64,000 nt of DNA from contig NZ_MVJM01000003.1 in assembly GCF_002156385.1 (NCBI RefSeq), positions 793,504-857,503 on the forward strand, written 5' to 3'. The notes beneath the pieces are model-generated. The model was not told the origin of the DNA and made no database searches. It saw nothing but the letters and a program-made list of their open reading frames with translations. The translations under genes were made by a program, and so were the position numbers. This DNA comes from Halalkalibacter urbisdiaboli (lineage in GTDB: Bacteria; Bacillota; Bacilli; Bacillales; Bacillaceae_D). Positions 7,926-20,160 of the stretch are shown here, one piece after another. Within the stretch, counting starts at the first letter, position 1. Each line of letters starts with the position of its first letter.

Positions 7926-10055
7926 ATGAAAACAATGCTCAAGAAATTCACTCAATCATTTAGAAATAAGAAAAAGGATAAGCCTCCAAAAACCGATAAA
8001 AGAAAGCGTGTTCAGAAGCAGAAACGTGAACTCTCTTTCATGAAAGGTTCAAAAATTGGGAAGAAGCTCTTATTGATGTTTTTACTCTTTTCTATTATTC
8101 CGGTTGTTATTATCGCCTCTGTGTCCTATCAAGTATCCTCATCGATAATTAGTGAAAAAACGAGTGAAGTTACGGAGGAATTAATTGTTCAAGTAAGTAA
8201 AAACTTTGAAAGTAAAGTCGGTGAATTGGCAAATTTGAGCTTGTCCATTGTTACTTCGCGTGAAATCTATGATGGGTTAGATGGGTTAGACAGTGCTGAG
8301 ACAGACTTTGATGTGTTTACCCTTAAAAGAGAGCTACAGGAAACACTAGCGCATCTGGTCAATACTAGAAAAGATATAGCTGGAATAAGCATTATTACAG
8401 ATGATAACATTTTTAAAACACAAACGAGCTTCGATATTCAATCTCCTGAAGTTCAAGAAATGATTCAGAAAGTAAAGGATGCTCGTGGTAGATCGATTTT
8501 CTTTACGATGGATAAAGAGACTTCAACAAATGACAATATCGTATTAGGGAGAATGATTAATAGTATCTCATCAGGACAAGAGCTTGGAGTACTTTTAATT
8601 GAAGCGAATGATAACCTTCATGAAACGATAAAAGGGATTAGTTTAGGAGAAACAGGCTATGTTTCTATTATTAACTATCAAGGGGATCTTATTTCAAGAA
8701 GCCGCGAGTTTAGCGAGGGTGAGAGCGAAAATGCTCAATATATAGAAGATTTAATTTCAATGGAATTACCAGATTCAACAACGTTTATTTCTGAAAATAA
8801 TGAATTAATTACAGCGAAGCTACTCGATGGAACAGGCTGGATTTTATCATCAAATGTACCGATTAGTGAATTAACAACTGAAACGAAAGAAATTGCAAAA
8901 ATTTCCATTATTATTGGAGTGATTACGGTAGTGGTTTCATTTGTTGTTGCTATTTTTGTATCAAATGGGATGACTGGCGCGATTCGCAGAGTCACAAATA
9001 TGATGCAAGAGGTTGAAGTTGGTAATTTAGCTGTGGTTCACGAACTAGGGCATAATAAAAAACAACGAAAAGATGAAATTGGAGAGTTAATGAAATCTGT
9101 GGCGAAAATGGTTGAAGGGATTCGGGCACTAATAGTTAGTGCATCTAGTACGGCTGAAGTTGTTTCAACATCTTCAAATAAATTATCGGAGAATTCGGCT
9201 TATAATAAGCAGTTAGCGACACATACTCAAGAGATAATCAATGAGGTCACTAAATTAGCACAAGAAACAGCAGCTAGTACTGAAGAAAGTGTTGAAGCGA
9301 TAGAATCCATTACAACTGACATTCAGAAAATTGCTGAAGTGTCATCTGATGTATCAAATAATTCCGTTCACATGATAGATGAAGCGAAGCAAGGTCAAGA
9401 ATACATTACAGATGCTGTTCAACAAATTGGTCAAGTAAACAAAATTGTTAATGAATCGGCTGATATGATTCAGGAATTAGATGACCATGCGAGTCAAATA
9501 GTAAAAGTGACTGAAATCATTAGTTCGTTATCGGAGCAAACAAATTTACTAGCGCTTAATGCAGCAATTGAAGCGGCTAGAGCGGGTGAAAAAGGTTTAG
9601 GCTTTGCAGTCGTTGCTGATGAAGTTCGAAAATTATCACAACAATCTCAAAAAGCGACAGAAGAAATCGGTGCGCTAATTACTAAGATTCAAAAATCTAC
9701 AAAAGTTACGGTCGATAAAATCGTAACAGGAAAACATGAAGTGACTGAAGGAAATAAACGAGTTGAAGATGCTGGTAAGAAGTTTAATGAGCTTGTCGGA
9801 TTAATTGAAAGTGTTGCTAATCAGGTTCAAGGTGTTTCGTCTATCATTCAACAAGTTTCTGCAAGCTCAGAAGAGGTATCAGCTACTGTTCATACAATGA
9901 GTAGTAATGCCCATAAGAGTACAGAAATGACACAAAGAGTTCAATCTGATATTAATAAGCAGCTTGATTCCATTGATCAAGCATCGAAATCATCTGAAGA
10001 ATTAGAAGCAGTTTCGAACGATTTAATGAAAGACATCCGAGTGTTTAAAATTTAA
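7926..10055 (+). CDS. Methyl-accepting chemotaxis protein
   Basis: 709 aa. Residues 1-48 are an unusually long, very basic cytosolic tail. A membrane helix (about 49-70) follows, then a Cache-type extracellular sensor (about 75-315), a second helix (about 320-345), HAMP, and the signalling coiled coil with the conserved hairpin tip [20 protein letters not shown] near residue 540. Ligand unknown. The terminal CheR-docking pentapeptide seen in some receptors is absent. AAAGGAAG lies 5 bp before ATG 7926. No clear SigD promoter was found. Confidence 0.93.
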   Translation: MKTMLKKFTQSFRNKKKDKPPKTDKRKRVQKQKRELSFMKGSKIGKKLLLMFLLFSIIPVVIIASVSYQVSSSIISEKTSEVTEELIVQVSKNFESKVGELANLSLSIVTSREIYDGLDGLDSAETDFDVFTLKRELQETLAHLVNTRKDIAGISIITDDNIFKTQTSFDIQSPEVQEMIQKVKDARGRSIFFTMDKETSTNDNIVLGRMINSISSGQELGVLLIEANDNLHETIKGISLGETGYVSIINYQGDLISRSREFSEGESENAQYIEDLISMELPDSTTFISENNELITAKLLDGTGWILSSNVPISELTTETKEIAKISIIIGVITVVVSFVVAIFVSNGMTGAIRRVTNMMQEVEVGNLAVVHELGHNKKQRKDEIGELMKSVAKMVEGIRALIVSASSTAEVVSTSSNKLSENSAYNKQLATHTQEIINEVTKLAQETAASTEESVEAIESITTDIQKIAEVSSDVSNNSVHMIDEAKQGQEYITDAVQQIGQVNKIVNESADMIQELDDHASQIVKVTEIISSLSEQTNLLALNAAIEAARAGEKGLGFAVVADEVRKLSQQSQKATEEIGALITKIQKSTKVTVDKIVTGKHEVTEGNKRVEDAGKKFNELVGLIESVANQVQGVSSIIQQVSASSEEVSATVHTMSSNAHKSTEMTQRVQSDINKQLDSIDQASKSSEELEAVSNDLMKDIRVFKI

Positions 10056-10066
10056 ACGTAATTCTA

Positions 10067-10110
10067 AAAGGTAGATCAACAGGTTAAACTCCGTTGTTCT
10101 ACCTTTTTCT
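10067..10110 (+). terminator. Terminator after the chemoreceptor gene
   Basis: AAAAGGTAGATCAAC pairs with GTTGTTCTACCTTTT and a T tract follows. Confidence 0.8.
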
Positions 10111-10161
10111 ATTAGTATAAGAGAAATATATGTAGAGCTAATCAATCATTAAAAATGTTTA

Positions 10162-10170
10162 TGCTATAAT
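10162..10170 (+). promoter_or_regulatory. Extended -10 promoter of the LysR-type gene
   Basis: TGCTATAAT is an extended -10 box without a good -35. It predicts a transcript start near 10177, which excludes translation starts upstream of that point. Confidence 0.5.
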
Positions 10171-10189
10171 GGGGGCAGGAGTGATAATG

Positions 10190-11077
10190 ATGATCGACTA
10201 TTTAAAAACGTTTATAACGGTTGTAGAGCAACGTCATTTTTCAAGAACAGCAAAGATTTTAAATCTGTCTCAACCAAATGTTAGTTTGCATATCCGTCAC
10301 CTAGAGAAAGAATTTGAAACGAAATTACTAAACCGCTCACCGAAGCAAGTACAAGTAACGGAGGAGGGGGAAATCCTTTATATCCGTGCTAAAAAAATAT
10401 TATCTCTTGTGGAAGAAGTTAAACAAGAAATTAACGAACGAAAAGAAATTGTTAAGGGAACGCTTAAAATTGGTGCTAGCTTTACAATTGGTGAATATAT
10501 CTTACCGAGTATCCTTGCGAAGTATGCTGCAGAACATCCACTTGTTAAAGTCGAGGTGACTGTTGCTAATACCGAGGAAGTAATCGCAAAAGTCCGAACA
10601 CATGAAATTGAAATTGGTTTAATTGAAGGCGAATCATCAACAGCTGATTTAACGATGGAACCATTTATGGAGGATGAAATGATCATCATTGCGCCACCAG
10701 ATCATTCATTGTCTCAGTTGCGGATAGTCAAACCAGAAATGCTTCAGGATCAAGTGTGGATATGGCGGGAAAGTGGTTCTGGTACAAGGGCATATAGTGA
10801 TCAGCTGATTGCACAACTAGATTTAAACGTAAAGCATTTTTTTATTTTTAGCAGCAGCCAAGGGATAAAAGAGGCTGTCTCAGCAGGGTTAGGGATTGCC
10901 ATGATTTCTAAATGGACCGTGCGTAAAGAATTACAAACAGGTGAAATAAAGAAATTAAATATAAACAATCGTACTTTCACAAGAAATTTTTCAATGATTC
11001 AAGCAAGGAATGGTTCATTAACAAAAGCACAGCAGCTATTTTTGCAGAAAGTAGAGCAAACGAAGGAAGAATTTTAA
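10190..11077 (+). CDS. LysR-family transcriptional regulator
   Basis: 295 aa. The N-terminal winged helix-turn-helix (residues 1-60, MIDYLKTFITVVEQRHFSRT, then LSQPNVSLHIRHLE) precedes a periplasmic-binding-like effector domain (about 90-290). Overall it resembles CysL/YwfK-type regulators, but the target and effector cannot be read from the sequence. ATG 10190 lies 8 bp from GGAG (10178-10181); the adjacent ATG 10187 is possible. The next gene, a ketopantoate-reductase-like enzyme, follows after 26 bp on the same strand, so both probably share a transcript. Confidence 0.88.
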   Translation: MIDYLKTFITVVEQRHFSRTAKILNLSQPNVSLHIRHLEKEFETKLLNRSPKQVQVTEEGEILYIRAKKILSLVEEVKQEINERKEIVKGTLKIGASFTIGEYILPSILAKYAAEHPLVKVEVTVANTEEVIAKVRTHEIEIGLIEGESSTADLTMEPFMEDEMIIIAPPDHSLSQLRIVKPEMLQDQVWIWRESGSGTRAYSDQLIAQLDLNVKHFFIFSSSQGIKEAVSAGLGIAMISKWTVRKELQTGEIKKLNINNRTFTRNFSMIQARNGSLTKAQQLFLQKVEQTKEEF

Positions 11078-11103
11078 TTGCTAGAGGTAGCAGGAGGTTT
11101 GTA

Positions 11104-12015
11104 ATGAATATAGCCATTGTAGGTGCCGGAGCAGTTGGCGGATTTTTAGGTATATTGCTACAACAAACGGGACATCATGTCACATTTATCGGTAGAGGCT
11201 TGCATCTAGCGGCAATGAAGGATAAGAACTTCAGATTGCGAAAGGATGATGAAATACTTAGTGCAGACAGGCATTTTTCGTCAGAGTATAATTCTATTGA
11301 ATCTGCGGACATTATCTTGTTTACAGTAAAAGGTACGGATACAGAGGAAACGATAAACAACATAAAACGCTATGTCACTGAAAGAGCATGTATTGTATCT
11401 TTACAAAACGGTGTATGTAATGAAGACCTTTTAATTGAAGCATTCGGAAAAGAAAAGGTTTTTCCGGCTGTTGCAAATATTTCCGTTCATGTCACGGAAC
11501 CAGGGTTTATCGAACAACATGGCCCCCATTCTTTCTTACTCGGAAATGTATCCCCCACTCATTTGGCAAAGGCCGAGATATTTATTAAAGCTTGTAGAAA
11601 TTCAGGGATCAATATGAAGTACCATGAGAACATTATGCAGAAAAAATGGGAAAAAAGTCTTTGGAATATTACATTTAACCCTGTATCTGCGATTTCAAGA
11701 GCGTCAGTCTCTGAAATGGTGGGTGACCCTTTGCTTAAAAAAACATGTAAAGACCTTTTAGCGGAGGCTGTTAACATTAGCGAAAAGGCTGGATACCCGA
11801 TGAGTGAAAAAGCCATTACAGGTGTTTTTAACAGCGCAGAAAAAATCGGGAATCATAAAACATCAATGCTCCAAGACTTAGAAAAAGGCAAAAGAATGGA
11901 GGTTTATTCGCTATGCGGTTATTTTGTCGAGCAAGCAAATCGTTATAACGTTCAGACTCCAGTTTTAAAAACAGTCTACCACTTTCTCCAGCACCTGAAT
12001 AATAAGTTAAAGTAA
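11104..12015 (+). CDS. Ketopantoate reductase family protein (PanE/ApbA type)
   Basis: 303 aa. The Rossmann motif GAGAVGGFLG (residues 7-16) binds NADPH. The middle has LFTVKGTDTEETI and SLQNGVCNEDLL, and the C-terminal helical domain carries the catalytic Lys region KKWEKSLWNITFNPVSA. Reduces 2-dehydropantoate to pantoate in coenzyme A synthesis, or a related 2-keto substrate; paralogues are common, so the substrate is not certain. AGGAGG precedes ATG 11104. It follows the LysR gene in a probable operon. Confidence 0.85.
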   Translation: MNIAIVGAGAVGGFLGILLQQTGHHVTFIGRGLHLAAMKDKNFRLRKDDEILSADRHFSSEYNSIESADIILFTVKGTDTEETINNIKRYVTERACIVSLQNGVCNEDLLIEAFGKEKVFPAVANISVHVTEPGFIEQHGPHSFLLGNVSPTHLAKAEIFIKACRNSGINMKYHENIMQKKWEKSLWNITFNPVSAISRASVSEMVGDPLLKKTCKDLLAEAVNISEKAGYPMSEKAITGVFNSAEKIGNHKTSMLQDLEKGKRMEVYSLCGYFVEQANRYNVQTPVLKTVYHFLQHLNNKLK

Positions 12016-12091
12016 GGGGGTCTCAAAAGCTTATAGCGTGCACCGCAATGGGCTCCCGTTTACAATACGATAGATGTAGCGACTACGCTCA

Positions 12092-12139
12092 TGAAGGCTG
12101 TACCAAAAGGTTAAAAAACAACCTTTTGGCACAGCCTCT
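12092..12139. terminator. Bidirectional hairpin between convergent genes
   Basis: GAAGGCTGTACCAAAAGGTT and AACCTTTTGGCACAGCCTC form a near-perfect 19-bp stem around AAAAAAC. It lies between the panE-like gene (+) and the DUF1292 gene (-), but neither side has a real T tract. Confidence 0.55.
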
Positions 12140-12145
12140 ATTTGG

Positions 12146-12409
12146 TCAATGGATAATATTGTCCTCATCTGCTTCAACTGCTATATGGTATGCTGCCAAA
12201 ATATTTTCAACTTCCTCTTCGCTAACATCAACTAAATATTGTTCTTTGTCTTCATCTTCTTCAACACGCATTAGTAACATTTCCTCATCTTGATTAGCTG
12301 ACAATAATGCGTATGATTCACCTTCCATATCAAACAGTGCTTCAACAAGAAAGTCTTTTTCTACTCCAGTATCATCTACGATTGTAATGCGATCATCTGT
12401 GTCGTACAT
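12146..12409 (-). CDS. DUF1292 family protein (YrzB-like)
   Basis: 87 aa, very acidic (many Asp and Glu), with the DUF1292 pattern ITIVDDTGVEKDF, YALLSA and a C-terminal acidic helix (DVSEEEVENILAAY). Family function unknown. ATG 12409 sits 6 bp from GGTGA; TTG 12412 is also possible but too close to it. It is the only minus-strand gene in this stretch, convergent with the panE-like gene. Confidence 0.75.
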   Translation of the reverse strand: MYDTDDRITIVDDTGVEKDFLVEALFDMEGESYALLSANQDEEMLLMRVEEDEDKEQYLVDVSEEEVENILAAYHIAVEADEDNIIH

Positions 12410-12596
12410 CAAGCTTCACCCCTTTTATTAGGTTCATTTTAATTTTCCCCCTATAAAAAAAACGATACAAATTGAGCGTATTTCTTTTTATACGATGGAA
12501 AAGCTTGTTACAATAGGGAACGGATGAGGAATTACATAATACAGCTTGAACACTCTAACTTATCACATTTATTAAGAAAGAGGGAAATGGAGAACC

Positions 12597-13586
12597 ATGA
12601 ATTATAACAAATTGGGAAAAAGTGGATTATTAGTTTCTGAACTTTGCTTAGGAACCATGACATTTGGAAAACAAGTAAATAAAGAGGATTCAATTAAAAT
12701 GGTTCACCAATTTTTAGATCAAGGTGGCAATTTTATTGATACCGCTGATGTATATGTTGGTGGTGAATCTGAGCGTATCGTCGGAGAAGCGATACAACAA
12801 CGGCGCTCAGAAGTCGTGCTGGCAACGAAAGTACGGATGAAGGTCGGCCCACATCCAAATGATTTTGGTTATTCTCGTCGTCGTATCATTGAGGGAGTCG
12901 ACCAAAGTTTGCGTCGATTAAACACTGATTATATTGATTTATATCAATTACATGTTTGGGATAATCTTACTCCTATTGAAGAAGCGCTTCGAGCGTTGGA
13001 TGATTTAATTACAGCTGGAAAAGTACGCTACATCGGCTGCTCAAACTTTTTAGCATGGCAAATGATGAAAGCCTTGTCATATAGTGATTTTAAACGGTAT
13101 GCACGTTTTATTTCAGTTCAGCCTCAATATAGCCTTGTTAGTCGAGAAATGGATCGCGAAGTTATGTCCTTGTGTAAAGAAGAGGAAATTGGCGTAATTC
13201 CTTGGGCGCCTTTGGCCGGAGGATTCCTTTCTGGAAAATACAAAAGCAAAGAAAAACCAGAGGAAGGTCGATTTGCGGAGGGCTCTGGTGAGTATGGATG
13301 GGAAAACAAAGCAACCGATCGAAATTTTGAAATACTACAAGCCGTTGAGGAAATAGCTGTCGAAGTTGGTAAAACACCTGCACAAGTATCTTTAAATTGG
13401 TTATTAGGAAAGTCAGAAATTGTCTCTCCTATTTTTGGAGCAAGTAATCTTCAGCAATTTGACGAAAATATGGGAGCTGTTGGCTGGACGTTATCAGAAG
13501 AACAATGGAACAGATTAGATCAAGCTAGTCGGCTACCAGATGAGTACCCTCAACGCTTTTTAGATAAGTTTAAACGTCACATTTAA
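12597..13586 (+). CDS. Aldo/keto reductase
   Basis: 329 aa TIM barrel. The catalytic tetrad can be placed in IDTADVYVGGESE (Asp, Tyr), VLATKVRMKVG (Lys) and YQLHVWD (His). The NADPH-binding C-terminal part is SPIFGASNLQQFDENM. It belongs to the YhdN/YrpG-like, potassium-channel-beta-related group of bacterial reductases. The substrate is unknown. It lies upstream of the CoA-binding protein and parE-parC, but a shared transcript is doubtful. Confidence 0.88.
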   Translation: MNYNKLGKSGLLVSELCLGTMTFGKQVNKEDSIKMVHQFLDQGGNFIDTADVYVGGESERIVGEAIQQRRSEVVLATKVRMKVGPHPNDFGYSRRRIIEGVDQSLRRLNTDYIDLYQLHVWDNLTPIEEALRALDDLITAGKVRYIGCSNFLAWQMMKALSYSDFKRYARFISVQPQYSLVSREMDREVMSLCKEEEIGVIPWAPLAGGFLSGKYKSKEKPEEGRFAEGSGEYGWENKATDRNFEILQAVEEIAVEVGKTPAQVSLNWLLGKSEIVSPIFGASNLQQFDENMGAVGWTLSEEQWNRLDQASRLPDEYPQRFLDKFKRHI

Positions 13587-13647
13587 CCTTGCTTATTTAG
13601 CTTCTACAGGGACATCTTAATATAGGAAGGAGGCTAAAGAAAACGCT

Positions 13648-14061
13648 ATGTCTATTCTAAACCCATCAAATGAAGTGATAAAGGACATATTACAAAAATA
13701 CAAAACAATAGCTGTCGTCGGATTGTCTAATAACCCTGAGCGAACGTCTTACATGGTTGCAGAAGCTATGCAAGCAGCTGGTTATGAGATCATTCCTGTA
13801 AACCCATCGGTGGATAAAGTACTTGGTCAAAAAGCCTTTTCTTCCCTTGAAGAAATAGATAAACCTATTGATATCGTAAATGTTTTTAGGCGAAGTGAAT
13901 TTTTACCTGATATTGCAAAAGAAACCGTTGCGATTGGAGCGAAAGTATTTTGGGCACAGCTAGGTGTATCCAATCAGGATGCGTTTGACTATTTGCAGCA
14001 ACATAATGTAACAACGGTCATGGATCGCTGTATTAAAGTAGAGCACGCTAAATTTAAATAG
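13648..14061 (+). CDS. yneT: CoA-binding domain protein (YneT-like)
   Basis: 137 aa. It has the CoA-binding Rossmann core of succinyl-CoA synthetase alpha-like proteins (TIAVVGLSNNPERTSYMVAE, then GYEIIPVNP and VFWAQLGV). Such proteins bind CoA; the cellular role is unknown. In B. subtilis yneT also precedes parE-parC, so synteny supports the name. GGAGG lies 14 bp before ATG 13648, an unusually long spacing, and no closer start codon exists. A hairpin follows. Confidence 0.82.
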   Translation: MSILNPSNEVIKDILQKYKTIAVVGLSNNPERTSYMVAEAMQAAGYEIIPVNPSVDKVLGQKAFSSLEEIDKPIDIVNVFRRSEFLPDIAKETVAIGAKVFWAQLGVSNQDAFDYLQQHNVTTVMDRCIKVEHAKFK

Positions 14062-14075
14062 AACCTGTATAATAG

Positions 14076-14116
14076 AGGGCATTGAAAAAGGGAAAAGCAT
14101 CCTTTTTCAGTGCCCT
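14076..14116 (+). terminator. Hairpin after yneT
   Basis: AGGGCATTGAAAAAGG and CCTTTTTCAGTGCCCT form a long stem. Only a short TTT follows. Confidence 0.65.
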
Positions 14117-14396
14117 TTGTACAATAAGTGAAGCCGGGCTTTTTCTCCAAGTGCTATAGTAAGTGGATTTCTCACCTGTTCGGGCGAACACATTGCTGTT
14201 TCTGTACTTAAAAGGTTGGTTTTCACCTTTTCGATAGCAGCGTATAATACTAAGTTGCCTTTTCGGTGTTTTTATTTTGTCGAAAAATGACTTTTTTCTT
14301 CAAAAAAATAGAGGATTCTTTAAAAGAGGTTGCGAATACTGAAATAACAGCTACAATAGAAAAAGCGATAGTAAACGTAAAACGAGTGTTCGTGTA

Positions 14397-14405
14397 TGCT
14401 ACAAT
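14397..14405 (+). promoter_or_regulatory. Probable promoter of parE-parC (extended -10)
   Basis: TGCTACAAT is an extended -10 element 30 bp before the parE start. The rest of the 318-bp gap from 14117 to 14434 shows no gene I can support. Confidence 0.4.
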
Positions 14406-14413
14406 ACATGTAG

Positions 14414-16405
<1,992 letters not shown>

Positions 16406-16407
16406 GG

Positions 16408-18846
16408 GTGGCACAACAAGAGCGTTACTTAGACCTTCCTTTAGAAGAAGTAATTGGCGACAGATTTGGTCGTTATAGTAAATATATTATTCAAGAGCGC
16501 GCATTACCTGATGCGCGCGATGGCCTTAAGCCGGTACAAAGACGAATTTTATACGCGATGTATAAAGATGGCAATACGTCTGATAAGCCGTTCCGTAAAT
16601 CGGCGAAAACAGTCGGTAATGTAATCGGTAATTACCATCCCCATGGTGATTCTTCCGTTTACGATGCGATGGTTCGGATGAGTCAGGACTGGAAAGTACG
16701 GAACATTTTAATTGATATGCACGGGAACAATGGTTCGATTGATGGCGATCCTCCAGCTGCAATGCGTTATACAGAGGCGCGTTTATCAGCGATTGCAGCA
16801 CAGCTATTAAGAGATATTGATAAAGATACAGTTGAATTTATTCCGAATTTTGATGACTCGGAAGAAGAGCCAGTTGTACTCCCGTCGATGTTTCCTAATT
16901 TACTTGCAAATGGTTCGACAGGGATTTCAGCCGGTTATGCAACGGATATTCCTCCACATCATTTAGGTGAAATCATTGACGGGGTTATCATGCAAATGGA
17001 GAACCCGAATGTAACACTTGATCAGTTAATGACCGTTATAAAAGGTCCCGATTTTCCAACAGGGGGAATTGTTCAAGGGATTGACGGGATTAAACAAGCT
17101 TATCGAACAGGGAAAGGGAAAATCGTCGTTCGAGCTAAAACCGAAATTGAAGAAATGCGCGGTGGCCGTCAGCAAATCGTTATCACGGAAATTCCATATG
17201 AAATCGTTAAAGCAAACTTGGTTAAAAAAATGGATGAACTCCGCTTTGATAAAAAAGTTGACGGGATTGCAGAAGTACGTGATGACACGGATCGTACAGG
17301 TCTGCGTATTGTCATAGAACTTAAAAAAGAAGCCGATGCCAATGCCATTTTAAACTACTATTTGAAAAACACTGATTTACAAGTAACATATAATTTCAAT
17401 ATGGTTGCGATACATAATAAAGCACCGAAATTAATGGGACTGCAATCACTTATTCAGGCATATATTGACCACCAGAAAACAGTCGTCACAAGACGGTCGC
17501 AATATGAGTTACGTAAAGCGACAGACCGTCAGCATATCGTTAAAGGGCTTATTAAAGCAATCTCTATCTTAGATGAAGTCATTTCAACGATTCGGTCATC
17601 AAATGATAAAAAAGACGCGAAAGAAAACCTAATCTCTAAGTTTGACTTTACTGAAGCTCAAGCAGAAGCGATTGTAACATTGCAACTATATCGATTAACA
17701 AACACGGATATTACAACATTAGAAGAAGAAGCTGCCGAGCTTGAGCGGAAAATTCACGAGCTTGAAGGCATTCTTGGTAGTGAAAAGAAATTAATTCAAG
17801 TGATTACAAAGGACTTATTGGCAATTAAAAAGCAGTTCGCTGACCAAAGAAGAACTGTAATTAAGGAAGAAATCGAAGAAATCAAAATTAACATGGAAGT
17901 CCTTGTTCCTTCAGAAGATGTTATGGTAACCGTTACGAAAGAAGGGTATGTGAAGCGAACGAGTATTCGTTCTTATACTGCATCTAACGGAGAACCACCT
18001 GGAATGAAGGAGGGAGATCGACTCCTTTCATGTGAAGAAATAAATACAACAGATACACTCTTACTGTTCACAAGACTTGGCAATTACTTATATGTTCCTG
18101 TTCATAGTCTTCCAGATATCCGCTGGAAGGACAATGGTCAACATATTGCCAATCTTGTAAGCATTGATCGTGATGACGAAATTATCGATACGATGGTTAT
18201 AAAGGAATTTACAGAAGACGAATCGTTACTATTTATTACGAAGAACGGAATGGCAAAACGGTCACAACTTTCATTATATCAAGCACAACGTTATTCGAAG
18301 CCTCTAATGGCATTAAAGCTTAAAGATGACGACGAATTGGTATCTGTCACGCGAACTGATGGAAACCAAGAGTTATTCCTTGCCACTCACCTAGGCTACG
18401 GCTTATGGTTTAGTGAAGAAGAGGTGAGCCTTGTTGGTCAACGTGCAGCTGGTGTGAAGGCAATTAATTTAAAAGACGATGATTTTGTTATCAATGCAAC
18501 AACGTTCTCGCTAGATGATAAGGTTGAGTTTTTAATCGTGACTCAACGCGGCGCATTAAAGAAAATGTCGATTACAGAATTTGATAAAGCCTCTCGTGCC
18601 AAACGTGGTTTAGTCATGTTAAGAGAACTAAAAGCAAATCCTCACCGAATTGTAGGATTTATGAGAGTACTTAAACCGAACGAAACTTTTTACGTAATAA
18701 CAAGGGACGGCGAAGAGGTAATGATTCATGCTGATAGCTATCGTAATAGTGACAGATATAGCAATGGATCCTTTGTCGTGGATACGGATAAAGCTGGTGC
18801 GGTAATCGAAATGCGACGGAATATAAATGATAAAGATGATGAATAA
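16408..18846 (+). CDS. parC: DNA topoisomerase IV subunit A (ParC)
   Basis: 812 aa. The breakage-reunion domain holds the catalytic Tyr121 in AAMRYTEAR. The quinolone-determining region [14 protein letters not shown] has Ser82 and Asp86 at the positions of S. aureus GrlA Ser80 and Glu84. A long coiled coil (about 430-490) and a C-terminal beta-propeller lacking the GyrA-box follow. GTG 16408 is 7 bp from GAGGAGG and 2 bp after parE stops, so the two are translated as a pair. Confidence 0.95.
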   Translation: MAQQERYLDLPLEEVIGDRFGRYSKYIIQERALPDARDGLKPVQRRILYAMYKDGNTSDKPFRKSAKTVGNVIGNYHPHGDSSVYDAMVRMSQDWKVRNILIDMHGNNGSIDGDPPAAMRYTEARLSAIAAQLLRDIDKDTVEFIPNFDDSEEEPVVLPSMFPNLLANGSTGISAGYATDIPPHHLGEIIDGVIMQMENPNVTLDQLMTVIKGPDFPTGGIVQGIDGIKQAYRTGKGKIVVRAKTEIEEMRGGRQQIVITEIPYEIVKANLVKKMDELRFDKKVDGIAEVRDDTDRTGLRIVIELKKEADANAILNYYLKNTDLQVTYNFNMVAIHNKAPKLMGLQSLIQAYIDHQKTVVTRRSQYELRKATDRQHIVKGLIKAISILDEVISTIRSSNDKKDAKENLISKFDFTEAQAEAIVTLQLYRLTNTDITTLEEEAAELERKIHELEGILGSEKKLIQVITKDLLAIKKQFADQRRTVIKEEIEEIKINMEVLVPSEDVMVTVTKEGYVKRTSIRSYTASNGEPPGMKEGDRLLSCEEINTTDTLLLFTRLGNYLYVPVHSLPDIRWKDNGQHIANLVSIDRDDEIIDTMVIKEFTEDESLLFITKNGMAKRSQLSLYQAQRYSKPLMALKLKDDDELVSVTRTDGNQELFLATHLGYGLWFSEEEVSLVGQRAAGVKAINLKDDDFVINATTFSLDDKVEFLIVTQRGALKKMSITEFDKASRAKRGLVMLRELKANPHRIVGFMRVLKPNETFYVITRDGEEVMIHADSYRNSDRYSNGSFVVDTDKAGAVIEMRRNINDKDDE

Positions 18847-18882
18847 AACAATTATCTGATCTAGACATTAAAACGAGTAATT

Positions 18883-18929
18883 AAAAACAAGCAAGAGGGC
18901 ATTTATGCTCTCTTGCTTGTTTTTTTTAA
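18883..18929. terminator. Bidirectional terminator between parC and the arabinanase gene
   Basis: AAACAAGCAAGAGGGCA and TGCTCTCTTGCTTGTTT pair, with eight T on the + side and a shorter T run on the - side. It can serve both convergent genes. Confidence 0.85.
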
Positions 18930-19879
18930 TACGTTGGCCAGCCTTGTGAATCCCAATATAAATCGTTAATCAGCATTTTCGGAGTACCGTTATCCTCCGC
19001 ATCATAAGCATGACGAATGATTAGGTTGTTATTGTATACATCCTGATGACCAGGTCCTCTCCAGCGGTCATTTCCTGCATCTAAAATTGTCCCACCGCCA
19101 TAAAGCATATTATTGCCATTCTTGTCGTAGTAAGGTCCTGTAATATTTGTCGAACGACCATAAGCAATTTTATAGGTACTATCGACGCCATCGCAGCACT
19201 TATCAAAGGAAACGAATAAATAGTAGTAGCCATTTCGATACGTAATATTTGGAGCTTCAACTGCATCATCATTGTTTGGTCTTGCCGCAATTGAATAAAG
19301 CTGTCCCGTCGGTTTCATCGTATTTGGATCAAGTCGCGTAATTTTAATTCCGCTCCAAAACGAGCCGAACGATAGCCATGGATCTCCATTTTCATCAATG
19401 ACTAAATCGCCATCAATTGCATTAAAGTTATCATTTGATGTGGAACGAACAACGAGTCCATCATCACGCCATTGTCCAGAGTTGATGCTATGTGTGGAAG
19501 TTAGACCGATAAGAGAAGTATTCGATCCGAAAGACGAAACAGAATAATAGAGCCAGTAACGACCGTTATAATACTGGATATCAGGGGCCCATTGGTTACT
19601 CTCGTGGTTTGGTACGTAGTTTCTCCACCAAGAAAGTGGCTCAGGAAAAATAGTAGGGACTGCATACCAATCTGTACCGTTATCAGAGCGAAGCACACGG
19701 ATGCCATTTTCATCAACCAATCCAGTTCCAAATGTATACCAAGTACTACCTTCTTGAATGATCGAAGGGTCATGAATTAACGTATCACCCGTTAATTCTT
19801 TAAAGGCCGCTGAGGCCGAATGCGCAAACGCAAGCACCATAAACACCCCTAGAAACACTGACAACAACCGAACTTTCAT
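18926..19879 (-). CDS. abnA: Secreted arabinan endo-1,5-alpha-L-arabinanase, GH43
   Basis: 317 aa, close to B. subtilis AbnA (323). Signal peptide 1-24 ends at ASA-AF. The five-bladed propeller carries the expected carboxylates: catalytic base in LIHDPSII, the modulating Asp in NAIDGDLV, and the acid Glu in VEAPNITY. It cuts internal alpha-1,5 bonds of arabinan side chains of pectin. GGAGGG precedes ATG 19879. A large perfect palindrome lies just upstream. It fits with the xylanase and pectinase in this window. Confidence 0.9.
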   Translation of the reverse strand: MKVRLLSVFLGVFMVLAFAHSASAAFKELTGDTLIHDPSIIQEGSTWYTFGTGLVDENGIRVLRSDNGTDWYAVPTIFPEPLSWWRNYVPNHESNQWAPDIQYYNGRYWLYYSVSSFGSNTSLIGLTSTHSINSGQWRDDGLVVRSTSNDNFNAIDGDLVIDENGDPWLSFGSFWSGIKITRLDPNTMKPTGQLYSIAARPNNDDAVEAPNITYRNGYYYLFVSFDKCCDGVDSTYKIAYGRSTNITGPYYDKNGNNMLYGGGTILDAGNDRWRGPGHQDVYNNNLIIRHAYDAEDNGTPKMLINDLYWDSQGWPTY

Positions 19880-19897
19880 CTAATCCCTCCAAGTTTA

Positions 19898-19933
19898 ATA
19901 TTTATGTTTATAAGTTAATATAAACATAAATAT
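19898..19933. promoter_or_regulatory. Perfect 15-bp inverted repeat ahead of abnA
   Basis: ATATTTATGTTTATA (19898-19912) and TATAAACATAAATAT (19919-19933) are exact complements separated by AGTTAA. It lies 19 bp upstream of the abnA start codon, in the promoter or 5' leader. It does not match the AraR operator I know. It could be an operator or a transcript hairpin. Confidence 0.6.
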
Positions 19934-20018
19934 ACTAACATGCCATTTGTGTTAGTTGTTGGAAATTTCAAAAAAATATTAAAATATATCTAAAGGTCTC
20001 GTTCTAAAGTTGTGACCG

Positions 20019-20032
20019 TTAAAAGCGCTTTT
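20019..20032. promoter_or_regulatory. Weak cre-like site between abnA and the DUF2975 gene
   Basis: The centre AAAAGCGCTTTT (20021-20032) matches 11 of 14 positions of the CcpA cre consensus. It lies about 140 bp upstream of abnA, a plausible place for carbon control, but the match is imperfect. Confidence 0.35.
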
Positions 20033-20084
20033 TTATTATTGAAAAGATAAGGATTATGTTTTTAACAATAATAATATAATAAAA

Positions 20085-20104
20085 TACAATAATGTTTTAT
20101 TGTA
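20085..20104. promoter_or_regulatory. Inverted repeat upstream of the DUF2975/XRE pair
   Basis: TACAATAA (20085-20092) and TTATTGTA (20097-20104) are exact complements with a 4-bp spacer, 57 bp before the DUF2975 gene. It is a candidate operator for the small XRE regulator of the pair. Confidence 0.35.
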
Positions 20105-20160
20105 AAACGATAAAGTGTGTGATAAAGTCAAATTGACAATAAATAAGTGAGGTGCTTTTT

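Noticed and set aside
10169-10189. Upstream start of the LysR-type gene at 10169
   Set aside because: It lies before the predicted transcript start and has no binding site.
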